This document shows positions 10,121 to 21,312 of a DNA stretch of 64,000 bases, piece by piece. Origin of the DNA: Linnemannia schmuckeri (Eukaryota > Mortierellomycota > Mortierellomycetes > Mortierellales > Mortierellaceae); the NCBI GenBank assembly GCA_029449235.1, contig JANATG010000010.1, positions 2,072,001 through 2,136,000 on the forward strand. Direction: 5' to 3'. The notes under the pieces are model-generated. The model saw only the letters and a program-made list of their open reading frames with translations. It was not told the origin of the DNA and did no database searches. The position numbers and the translations under genes were made by a program. Each line of letters starts with the position of its first letter. Positions within the stretch are counted from its first letter, which is position 1.

Positions 10121-10944
10121 TTACTCCGTTGTGAAAATAGCACCGCGCTGTTCGAACAGCTTACGATTGATGGCACTGAGACCGATGGTATCGTTCAGCA
10201 CGGCACCCGAGGCGACAAGCATAGAAGGTCCAAAGAACCACCTCAGCTGAACGGACACTCTTTCCGATCCTTCCACATCCACAACCTGCCATACACGAAG
10301 CGATCCATTCTCGCGAGCCGTCGCGAACTCTAACTTGTTGGGCTTCCAAACAACATTTTTGACTTTTCCAGAGAATCTCTGAACGACTGATACACAAACC
10401 CTACCCTGCAATGGTAGCGCCCTTTGATCCAGCGATGGCAATTTCCAGAGACGAACTGTGAATTCATGAACTGTCGTCAACCATCGCCCGCAGGATGAAA
10501 ACGCAAACCGGCTGATTGCATGTTCTTGCTCCAAGATATGTCGGAAACCCTGAAGTTATTGGTCGTCGTCCCACAGTCGGATGTTTCCATCTCCGACTGG
10601 AAGCAAGCAGGAGAGTACCTGACAAGTATCCCAACACGTTGCCCATGTACGAGCCATCAGTACCCGCAACCGCCTTGAGATTCCCAGTGCCCACCTCCCA
10701 CAGACGGATCTCTCCACGCCGACATGTCGAAGCGATCCATAGTCCATCCGAAGAAAAAACAACGTTTTTTACCTCTCCTGTGTAGCCACTCAGGACATGA
10801 CTACCTTTTCCTGAACGAGTGTTCCAAAGTCGCACCGTCGCGTCTACTACCGTAAGCAAGCCAATGTTCACATGGTGAAAAGGCCATAGTACGCGTGCTA
10901 GTCACGTGCCCGCGTAGGACAAAAACAGGAGCAGCTGAATCGAC

Positions 10945-10965
10945 GCCATAAAGTGTAACAGTTCC
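10945..10965. repeat. Target-site duplication, left copy
   Basis: These 21 bases are repeated exactly at 11428-11448 on the far side of the poly(A) of the inserted element. The intact NLR has only one equivalent stretch. Confidence 0.9.
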
Positions 10966-11395
10966 GAGCATCAGAGCGCCGGGTGGAAACAAATATATGG
11001 ACGGAAACTCGAGAGGATGAGTGCTTCTGCGGATGAGCCAACACAGAACACGACGGAGGGCGGTGCCCAGGCGAGCAGCGCGACACACGAGTGGCTGATC
11101 AAGCAGTCATCGAGTCCCTTCTGAGCCTGAGGCGCATGGATATTATGGAGAGGAGAGGCAATATGGTCATCAAGGAGTTGGAGGTGAAAGACGGCTAGAT
11201 ACCTTGAGATCGCGTTAAAGCAGCAAGGGTCGTCCGGACTTGTAATAAGACGGTCTGTGGTCCTCAGGTGCGATGTACTGTTTAGTATGCTTTACTTAGT
11301 GAAGTAGACTATGTGCTCGTATGAGCTTCACTTAGACAGTTCCACTTTTCAATTGGATAAAATTGATGTCGTCACAGACGACCCATCACTACCTT

Positions 11396-11427
<32 letters not shown>
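10966..11427 (+). mobile_element. 5'-truncated non-LTR (LINE-like) retrotransposon fragment in NLR C
   Basis: The 462-bp segment ends in a 29-base A tract (11399-11427) and is bracketed by a perfect 21-bp target-site duplication, the hallmark of target-primed reverse transcription. Apart from the tail it is nearly identical (a handful of substitutions and one indel) to the 3' end of the longer element at 34593-35428. It lies antisense to the pseudogene. The final ~90 bp before the tail (..TTGGATAAAATTGATGTCG..) form the shared 3' UTR-like end. It has no coding capacity beyond the end of the ORF described for the longer copy. Confidence 0.85.
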
Positions 11428-11428
<1 letters not shown>

Positions 11429-11448
11429 CCATAAAGTGTAACAGTTCC
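11428..11448. repeat. Target-site duplication, right copy
   Basis: Exact repeat of 10945-10965, following the poly(A) tail. Confidence 0.9.
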
Positions 11449-13813
11449 CAAAAAGTCACCAACGGCTAAATGACGACCGTCAGGAGAGATGTCAACACAC
11501 AAGGTGAGGACCAGATCGACGGGAAAAAGAAAGTGAATTTGCCAGAGTCCATGTTGATCTGCTGCGCGGCCCCACTTTCACCGCCAGAGTTGAGCTGCAG
11601 TCCGTCCTGGGAATAACACACATGACCATGGACAGAATGACTCCAAAGAGTCGGGGCCAGGTCCTATGATGTTCGCTTCTCACAGTCGCACAGTCTTGTT
11701 GTCACTTGTCGAAGCGATATGGGAGCCATCTGTCGGAAACTGAGCGCTGGTAATAAGACCAGAATGTCCAGTAAAGGTGGAGAGAAGCGTGTAAAAGTGC
11801 GAGTCCCACAGCTTGACAGTGCTGTCGTAACTGGCTGTCGCGATCCATTAGCTGTTAGGTGACGCTCGTAATAGGTCGTGCGTGCGCCTTACATTCTTGT
11901 CTGGGGCTCCAAAGTAGTTGCTGTTACCTCCACCGCTGCAATTTGCCTTCAAAACTACCTGCAGCAAGTTGACGGTCATCAGGTGAATATACAAGGCGCA
12001 TATGGCTCCTGTACACGGCTGGTGGGCGTAAATAATACCAGTTAAAGGCTGGAGTGTGCAGCGCGATCTAGCCACCAGTAACCGCGTCGTATATTCCGAT
12101 CATCCTATCCTGTTCAAGAATGCAAAGGTGCTCCCGTTCGGCGCATAGACAACTGCGTCAACGTTATCAGCAAACTCGGTTAAGACCAGCACAGCGGCAC
12201 CTATTTGGGGATCTCAGTGTCGCACCGACTTCTCAGAACTGGATCAGAGAGGGCTCTGCAAGGAGGTTTCGCTGGAACAAAGGGCGTCGGTGTCGACTAA
12301 TTGATTGTCAGGTAAAGAGGATCCGTTTGGAGGGCTGATTCTCTGTCGCTGCTATAGCTGCTGGGATTAAAGACGGCACGCGAGTAGAAGTATTCCAACA
12401 TGGACCGGTGGAGGTATTGATACAATTTTCCGGTACGGATCAAAGGGCTCGAATCGCGAAGAAGTCGCACATTTGGGTCCAGTCCAAAGAACTGTGGTTT
12501 CCACGTGTCCTTGTCCGTATAGTGAACATACTGAACGACCGAGTTTCCGCCCTGCTGCTCAAAGATCGCCAGCGCTAGTCTCGTGGAATAGTCAATGCTC
12601 GTGGAAATAAACCCCGCGCCCAAAAGTTCATCGAAGACGGCACGGTCTTCCATGGACAAGGTGTTGCTCTGCAGTCGTCGTTTGTTGACATTGCTCCAGT
12701 GCACGACAAATGTGTCGTAGAATTGAACGCGACTGATCCTGATAGTCGATGAATCCTTTTTGCCTTCGACGATGCCTGGCAGTGCCTCTAACGCCAATGA
12801 TAACAAGAACGGATTCTTGACCAGGTCCATAAGGTTTGAGATGGCCTTTAGTTGTCCATATAGTCCTGTGTGTGCCGGGTCTCGGCTCGAGAGGGACATA
12901 ATGGTCGCCATAGTTCTTGATCTACTTTGTCGAGAAAGGGGTAATGAAGGCCTATTAAAAGTGGTCGTTAGAAGGTTGATCGTAGTGATTGATGGCCTTG
13001 GGCATAAAACGATCTCGATAGTCCGGACCGAGATACTGGGTGGGGCAGGTAATGAGCACCTTAACATTCCACTGTCCAGCTCCATTTTGAAGATTAGCGA
13101 TGTGAAGGTTGATGGCGAGCTGGCTCTCGCCGTAGCCATCACATATCAAGAGGAGCTGACGTGTCTGCTTTATCTCATAGATCTGGTCCCCTGAAAATCA
13201 AGTGCCTTCAATCGCTCCGCAACAAGCGCTTTGTCTGGGCGGTCTAGGGCTGGCAAGTTAATGAACAGCGGGGTGCGGTCACCGTGTTTATAGTTCTACC
13301 AAAGTCGATGTTCTAGGTGTCGGTTAAAGGTCGACTTTCCCGCCCCGAGTCCAGCAGAATCAACATGACTGGATCATTGCCTGCCAAGAACTCATCTTTG
13401 TCCATCAAGGGAAACAGGCTGCCATATGCTGCCTGGAGATTGAGTTTGGCCAAAAGGGCGATGTAGACCTCCTATCGGTACTAGCAAGTCTATGCATCCT
13501 CAGCGTGAAGAGGGCTTCTTCAATTGTCGGGATCTTCCGGAGATGGCTGGGAGGTGGAGAAAAGACGAGGGAAGATGAGGCATTGTCCAATGTAAATGTT
13601 CCAGGATCCATGACGCCGCTGGATGACATTTCGTGCATAGCAGCAGAAATGTCACCTGTCGCCGATGTTCTGCGTCCAAACCTGGTCTAGCGCTCGAGCT
13701 GAGAGAGGTTGCGCTTGCCATCATTGGTTAATTGCATCTGCGCGGGGGAACGAGGGGTTACCAGGGTCGCAGTGCGGAGGCGGAGGGTTGCTTGGAGGTA
13801 ATGAAGAGGACAT

Positions 13814-16218
13814 GATTGAGCTGTAGGGGACTAACGAGGATGATGCAGCAGTAGGTGAGTGTGCATTGTTGTAAGTGATCATTGGCAAATTAAATATTTC
13901 AGGACATGATGTTACTTTTCCTTACCATGGATTGGATGCCTGAGTTGCCAAGTCGACGGGATGAACGCCGTGCCATGAAGGGATGAACGATTGGGCAGGC
14001 GCAATTGAACCTACATAGTTGTCAAGGAAGCACTACATGTGTTAGGCGCGACCTTAAGAAGTGAGTGGAGACAAAAGAGGTTCGAACTCCTTCTTACTTT
14101 TTATTATATACCTTTGTGCTTGTTGTAGTTGTTGCCGATGCAATGCAATATGAGAAGGGAGAGAAGGTAGGAGGAACCAAGGAAATGCCGAGTAGGAAGC
14201 TGATGAGTGAAGAGATGATGTTGAAGGTGGTTGGTGAGAAAGGCAAGAGGTGAACGAAAGGAAAACATCGTCAAGACCTTCGCCAATTTCTGGCTTGTTA
14301 GTGGCTGGGGTTTGCATATAGAAAACGTTGCCATGTCCTGAGTCGTGTAGCCAACTAAATAATATGTAAAGTCCATGGATGCTTGCTCCCAGTCCACTTT
14401 TTATAAAATTACTCACATTTGGATATGAATTGTTCGTTCTTGGACAGAGACAGACGGACTACGCATCTCTTCTTCACATCCGCAACATCTACCTTCTAAA
14501 GCAACACGACTATGTAGCAAGACAAGATATTCAAGGTGGTACCTTGTCAACAACAAACGATCCTGGCCCCATGCTTCCGAACGGATGCGAATTGGACGAG
14601 AACTTGTATTTGCCACAACCTTCGAGTCACAGAAATCAGCTCTTTTTTCATACCTCCATGACCAATGGAACCCGACTTCGCCCCTTTTTTCATCCTTGGA
14701 GTCGCCTATGCAGAACAGTGCACCCCTATCTAATGCGCACTGCGTTACCCCTATGTTCCTCCTTCACTACCCTTCTTGTTTGTGACCAAAACATCAGAAA
14801 GGGAGGAATGTGGGCTATTTAGATTAGCTTTGAACATGCTATTCTGCGAAGGTATGGATAGGTGTAGTCGTGAGAGATGGTTGCCAGTTGCCGGTTTGGG
14901 CGAATTCACTTCTTGGGTGAAATTGCGAAGTACAGTAACAATCATTTTATTTCTCGATGCTCTCAATGGAATTGTTTGTCTATAAGCACATAACATCAAG
15001 AATTGCCCGTGGTGGGTCATCATGCGGCTCTGACCAAGGGCGCAGTATAGAAAACGGAGAGGGATAGGGAGGGAGTAACAAAACATTGGGGAGGGGAGAA
15101 GCGGTGGCGAAGACAAAGGAAATGAGTAAAACAACAAAGAACAAAAGGGAACAGAGGGAACAGAGGAAACAAAGAGGGTATGACATCTGGATGGGCGGAC
15201 GGATGCTCCTATTTTTTATTTCGATTTGCATGCCTTCTTTTTTCTTGTTGTTCAAAGTGAAAAAAAGGGAGGCAAATAGACACCACGGAGGAGCGAATTT
15301 TGTTGGGGTGTGCTCTTTCTAGTGCCACGCAATTAATGAAAGGGAGGGGCATCGTGGATGACGACGAGTTGCTCATTCTTCAGGGGGACCACGAGGTCCC
15401 AGTTGCAAATTTAAGTAGGGGATGTAGGGGGTCATGTGGCAATGGGCATGCTGTGGCAGTGATGTGTGGTTACAGTACAAAGTAAAGAAGAAGGCTTCTT
15501 TCTAATAATGAAATGCTAGAAAGAAGGCAGAAGGAAGAAGGAAGAAGGAACCAACCAGATTCGATCTGTTATGGTCATGATGATGACTAGGTGGATTGAC
15601 TGGCTGACTGACTGACTGGTGCCTGGCTGGAGTCTTGCTGAGGCTAACTGCCCCTGGTACCTTGGCCGTGTAGTAGAATCAGTAGCGGATATTAAGCGAG
15701 CGCGCATCGGGATACATGCCAAGCAAGGTATCATCTTCTCTGCGCCTTCGCCCCCTTTTGAAAGAGTAGTCAGCCAAGGGGGAATACCATACCATACACT
15801 AGTCCATAGCCCCTTTGTAACACGCACACACGCTCTTTTTCTTTTTTTTCTTTCACAAGTTGCTTTTCTCACTTATTCTTTTCCCTTTTTTCCCTTCTCT
15901 TCTTTCTTTTCTTTCCTTTCTTTCCTCTCTTTCCTTCTCATTTTCCACCTCTTTCTTCACTCTTCCTTCTCTTCAACACCACCTCTAATTTTCTCTCTCC
16001 CTCTCCGTCTTCCTTCCCATTTGATCGCTGTCCAGTAGTGTCGTTGCACTGTTCACAGTCTGTCTCCCTCTTGTTTCATATCCTTCTCTATCTCTAGCTC
16101 CAACAAAAAAAAAAGACTTTTTTTCTTTCCATTTCTGTTTCTTCTTGTCCCATTCACTTCTTTGCCACCACTTTCTCCTTCCTTCTCTTTTCAATCATTT
16201 CTCACACTTTGCCAACAA
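13814..16218. other. Intergenic region and PI4K leader, no gene supported
   Basis: Several frames of 60-147 codons exist on both strands here, but none has a recognisable domain, signal peptide or splice structure. There are GGAAGAA repeats at 15530-15550, a short CTGACTGA repeat near 15600-15620, and a long pyrimidine tract (15830-16210) that is probably the 5' leader of the kinase gene. Confidence 0.55.
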
Positions 16219-19200
16219 ATGTCAAGCAACCATGGCTACTTGCCTCTAGGCCAGGAAGACACCTCTGCTGATCACAACAACGAAGACCATAGCGAGAATA
16301 ACACGAATAACAAAAACTCATCAACACACAGACCAGACGGTCATGTCGCCGTCACAATGAGCCAACAGGACCCTCCAACCCTTGTTCCCCCTACTACTAC
16401 TGGTGCAACTTCCAAGTCCTCCGTCATAACGACGCCACCTGGTCCTCGCACCATGGACAACTACACATACACCGGTCGCTCCTTTGCCGAGAACGACTCG
16501 TCCACCTCTGAAGGTGCCAAGAAGTTAAGTTTCAAAACGTTCACAAACACAGCAAACAATGGCAACACAACAACCACAACAACGACGACAACAACAACAA
16601 GTACTGGGCTGAGACCAGCGGCACAGTCGATCGTATCTGCACCAGCTGCGCCAACAACAACGACTGTAGAGGCCACGTCCTCTGCTGCAGCTGACGCTTC
16701 GCCTTCGCCTCTGCCTGCGTTCCAGTTCCCGCGGGTCGGTGCTGCCAAGAACAAGTCTTTTCTTGGACTCAAGGATCGGCTTGCCTCGACCACCTCAGCC
16801 CCCACCTACTCCCAAAACGAAGGTAACAGCAACAGCAGCAATGCACTGGATACAACATATGCACGGCTCGTCGGTTCAAAGTCACTAGGGGCTGGTCTTC
16901 TTGGTAACAATAAGGAAACCGGGTCGGCTTCCGATCTATTCCACATCCGACCCAAACAACACCCATACACAACCGAGGATGGCCCACGAGGGATTCGAAG
17001 GTCCCAGAGACGACAAGTCCTGCGGGAGATTCGGCCCGATCTGCACAACCTGCCCGAGGAGCTCTTGCGCGAACAGGCCAGGAGCGGGGCGACTGTCGAT
17101 GCCATTACCAACAGCCAGCCAATCATCGGAGATGGAACAGGATTGTTGCCCACCAGTCATGTCATCTCTGGCAGCGCTCACTTGCAGGGTCCTGGCAGTA
17201 ATACAGGCTCTGGAAGTGGCACTACCGGCAGCAGTCATCAAGGCGAGAGGGGCACGTTGCTCGGATCGGGCGATGGGTTGGGTCTTGGCTTTGGTGTTGG
17301 CGGTAAGGCTAATGCTACCCCGTCTCGTTGGAGCCGACCACGGTTGGGTGGCAGCCGACGACAGCGGCGCGCTTCGGGGTCAGGACTGGGCCGAGAAAAC
17401 GATCAGCGGGTGATCCAATCTTCGGTGTTTAAGCCCGTCGAGGCATCTGTCGATGGTGGCAAGGTAAATATGTATCCTCCAAGGAGCAATATTTTCTTTG
17501 CTTAGTGTATTGCCTATCGTATTTTTAAAGGGGGATACAGGAATGACTTGAACACAGGATCAGGACACGCAAGAACGTAGGAAAGAAAAAGAGAGCATGG
17601 ACAAGACACATGGACACGGTCAATGATGCAATGGGATGGAAGGGAGAAGTGTATCAAGGAGGCATACACCGGGAAAAGGAAAAAAGGGAAAAAGAAAGTT
17701 TCTGGGTTTCTGGGTTTCTGGGCTGTGCCTGCGTCTTTGTAGAAACAGTGCAAGTCCTATTCACAGCGATCAGTTGTTATGTCTTGACCAAGGGATGGAA
17801 TGGTTTTTTACCGCTGCTGGACCCGAATGCGGGAAATCTGGGATATTGTGTCTAATGACAGGCTCCTGCTGGACTTTAGACAATGTGGCAAAATACAGGG
17901 GTGGGAGAAGCAGGGAGAAGAAGGGGGAAACAGGGCGAGACAGGCAGGGAGAGAAGCTAGGACAGAGAGGAAAGAGGGCAGAAAGAGGGATAGAAAAGGT
18001 TGAAGATTGTAGGCGGGAGAGTGAGGGTGTGGGAATGAAGGAAGTAGAAGAGGGAGAATGAAGTATGTGAAAGAGGAAGAGCGAAGTATGTAAGGGAGGG
18101 AGAACGAAGGTCGAGGATGTATATTTTTGTTACAATCGGAAAATAGTTGTAGCTGACCATTTCTCTCTTTTTTATTTTTTTCGACAGCCTGTTGAACCTG
18201 CGCCCGCGTTAACACCGGACCATGCGGAACCCATGAACAGCACCCGCTTTGTGGCAATTGTTAACTCTGTCAAGGAGGCAATTCACTCTGGTATCCAACC
18301 CTTGAGAATTGCGCAGGGATCTTCTGGATCATACTTTTGTCGAAACTTGGATGGCAAGATTGTGGGTGTCTTCAAGCCCAAGAACGAGGAGCCCTATGGT
18401 CAGCTCAATCCCAAGTGGGCCAAGTGGATCCATCGAAACCTATTCCCTTGCTGCTTTGGGCGTAGTTGGTCAGTTTTTGTCGACGTGAAGTGTAGGTGTG
18501 GGTGACGATGACCAAATGATGAGCGAGCAAAGCTCTGACAACATTTTTTGCATACTTTCCTCTCCCTTTCACAGCTTGATCCCTAATCTTGGATATATTT
18601 CAGAATCGGCTACTTCGCTGGTGGACCGTCGACTAAAGTTGAACATTGTGCCGAGTACAGAGGTGGTATGGCTGTCATCATCTGCTTTCCATTACGATTA
18701 TCTGGACCGTCGCGCTGCCCAACTGCAAAGGGGTGCCAAGCCCCTTCCTGATAAGGTTGGGAGTTTCCAGTTATTCTTGAATGGATTCAAGGATGCCAAT
18801 CTATTCATGCGTGACCACCCTTGGCCTCTCGAGTCCCCAGTTGGAGATGCTAACGGCAAAGGAAAGACATGGAGACGATCCGCACCAGAGAGCATCCACA
18901 GCCATCAAGAAGCAGACGGAGCCAGTTTGAATGGCGGTGCAGCAGGATCCACCAATGGTGGGCACGGACATGGCCCTGATAAGCCTGGATTTAACTGGAC
19001 ACCCGCCCTTCAACAGCAGTTCCGAGAACAGTTTGAAAAGATGATCATTCTCGACTATCTCATCCGCAACACAGGTACTTTTATGCCCTTTTTCTGCTTA
19101 TGAACAAGCGCTTACATTGCCACCATAGTACAAATTGAACTAACGAATGTTTTTTAAACCAATGATAGACCGGGGATTGGACAACTGGATGATTCGGTAT

Positions 19201-21312
19201 TGCGAAAAGGAGGGGATTTCGATCGTGACGGCTCCTGCAGGAGGAACTCAGAAGAGCCATCTCCAACAAGAACCAGCGAGGCGCAACTCCAGGGTCGGCG
19301 ATCTGTTGGGTTTGTACTCGGACCGGGGATCAGTTCGCTCCAACTCATCCTTGCGCGAGGGATCATCAAGTCGCAACGGCATGCTGGCTACTCCTCCTGG
19401 AACTCCACCTCGGTCCAACCTCTCTCGGCCAGTGTCTGGCATGGAACTCTTGCAGGATGAAGACAATGTCACTGAGCATACAGGATTGTTGAGCCAGGAG
19501 CGATCTGGATCACCCACCAAACGGTCGTCCTTGGAGACAGAGGCAGCAGCAACGTCTAGCACTATCAAGGACACCAAGTTGACTCCTGCAGAGACTATGG
19601 AGGCATACTACGGACCAAACCATGTCCACGTCGCTGCCATCGACAACGGTCTCGCCTTCCCTTTCAAGCACCCCGACTCTTGGCGCTCGTACCCTTACGG
19701 ATGGCTGTTCTTGCCCCGCCCCTTGATATCTCAACCTTTCACCAAGGCCACTCGGGATCACTTTTTGCCACTCTTGTCTTCCCCTGTCTGGTGGCGTGAG
19801 ACGATTGCAGACTTGAGGAGGCTGTTCAGTATTGACAGTGACTTTGATCAGGGCATGTTTGATAAGCAGATGGCGGTCATGAAGGGTCAGGGCTGGAACA
19901 TTGTCGAGACGCTAAAAAATCTGGACCAAGGACCTATGGATCTTTGTCGACGTGTTGCTTTGGTCGTGTGGGATGAGGAGGTCACTTTGGAGCCTGGTGT
20001 CTCACCTGCTCAACTAGGATTGCTCCCTAGCCCTGGTCTCCCCATTCAGACTGAGGGTCAGGTCCCAGTAACACAACCTCAGGAAGGCGTCACGGGATAT
20101 GGCAGTATGGGACACGGCCAGAAATATACCACAACACAACCCAAGGCTATGACCATGGATGCCAAGTCTGGTTACCTCAACTATGGCAGCATGATGTCAT
20201 CCGTGGGTGACCGACTTTCGAACATCAAGACTCTTTCGACTTCTTCGACGGCGGTTGGTGAAGGCGCAGCATCGTCGTACTTGGGCTCCGAGAGTTTGAA
20301 GGCCAAGAATGCTCCACACCTGGTGATTGACATGGAAGAGAATGCGTCGTCGTTGCAGTTGCCCAAGCATGACAGTTTCCGGCAGGTTGTGAGTGATGGC
20401 GAGTACGACCTGGAGGATGAGGACGACGAAGATGATGATGAGGATTATGATGACGATGCATTCTCGTATGATGAGGAGCATGATGGATTCTCAGATGACC
20501 TTACCGAGAGCACTGGTGATCTTCGGGCGCCGGCGGCACATCGTCGTAGTCGAAGCAGTAGCAGTCAGTTGACAGATCCTCAGCGGACCGCTCGGGAGGG
20601 TATGGTCTCGATCGATATGGCGCTAGCAGAGAACGGAGAACGTCCATGTGGAGCAAGGAATCATTGTCGTCGACAGAGTCATCAGAGTGAAGGAGGACGG
20701 TCTCCTCGTCGTCGACCTGCTCCAACCCCAGCACAACCATTGCCTCAAGAGACGACATTGATACCACCATCGCAAGGGTTGGTTCATCCAATGGACGAGT
20801 CGACGGTTGCGGCTGTTGTGGGTGCATCGCAGGCCAGCAGTCCAAGAAACCATCGTCGGAGCCGGACTGAGCAGGATGATAGGACGGGCACGATCCGATT
20901 CGAGGCTGTGACATCTCCCTCAGGTGACGCTGACCCTGTAGAGGCAGTACGAACGAGATTGTCCAAGGTCGGAACTCAAGAGTCAACGTCATCCTCGGGA
21001 AGAGGAGCTGTTGACGAACCTGAACGTGGTCGAGGATTCTTTGCTCGCGGGTACGGAGCTGTCTCTGGCTCTAGGTCGGGAGAGAATGGAATAAGTGAGA
21101 GACCGAAGTGGGCGGATCGACTTCGACGAGGACTGAGTTTTGATGGCCACTTGTTGGCAGTTGAAGGGTTTGGGTTGGGTCAAGCAGCAAGGAGGGAGCG
21201 CAAGTTAAGGAAGCAGCGGCAGCGGGAGCGTGAGTTGCGTGAGCGCAGGGTTGTTCTTGTTGAGCGCATCGAGCCTGTCACCAAGAATTTGCCTTACTTC
21301 TCCTGGTGGTAA
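16219..21312 (+). CDS. LSB6: Type II phosphatidylinositol 4-kinase (Lsb6/PI4K2 family), 1389 aa
   Basis: Exons 16219-17463, 18188-18468, 18575-19074 and 19169-21312 join in frame (4170 nt); donors are GTAAAT, GTCAGT and GTACTT. The enzyme phosphorylates phosphatidylinositol to PI4P on vacuolar, endosomal or plasma membranes. Residues 1-415 (exon 1) are low-complexity, with a Thr tract. The kinase domain starts in exon 2 (IAQGSSGSYFC, then FKPKNEEPYGQLNPKW), passes the Cys-rich PCCFGRSC, the palmitoylation region in animal PI4K2, and reaches the catalytic DRGLDNW (about 676-682). After a ~150-residue insertion comes the metal-binding AIDNGLAFPF (D834), then HPDSWRSYPYGW. The tail of over 400 residues holds an acidic run (LEDEDDEDDDEDYDDD) and a basic coiled end. 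At 1389 aa it is more than twice yeast Lsb6. Intron 1 (724 bp) is purine-rich. The start is the ATG after the pyrimidine leader. Confidence 0.9.

Larger units (their letters stand above)
10121..13813 (-). pseudogene. NACHT-WD40 NLR copy C, decayed and interrupted by a LINE-like element
   Basis: Read on the minus strand, homology to the intact NLR runs from near a possible ATG at 13813 to a stop at 10121. The P-loop region (about 13370-13320) is frameshifted and has a stop shortly after it. The second half of NACHT and the winged-helix-like part are readable at 13142-12297 (LMDLVKNPFLLSLALEALPG, HRSMLEYFYSRAVF). The pentapeptide region and first WD40 repeats are missing. Later WD40 repeats (12150-10150) carry many stops, and the last ~137 codons (10534-10121) are open to the conserved tail FEQRGAIFTTE. 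The N-terminus lacks the long helical region of the intact copy and has a different short leader (13640-13813). A 462-bp retroelement sits in the tenth WD40 repeat. Confidence 0.85.

Noticed and set aside
14085..14098. GGTTCGAACTCC resembling a tRNA T-arm
   Set aside because: No acceptor stem, D-arm or anticodon arm can be built on either strand.
14379..14822. 147-codon frame on plus in the region before PI4K
   Set aside because: No signal peptide, domain, repeat or conserved neighbour; composition like the surrounding non-coding DNA.
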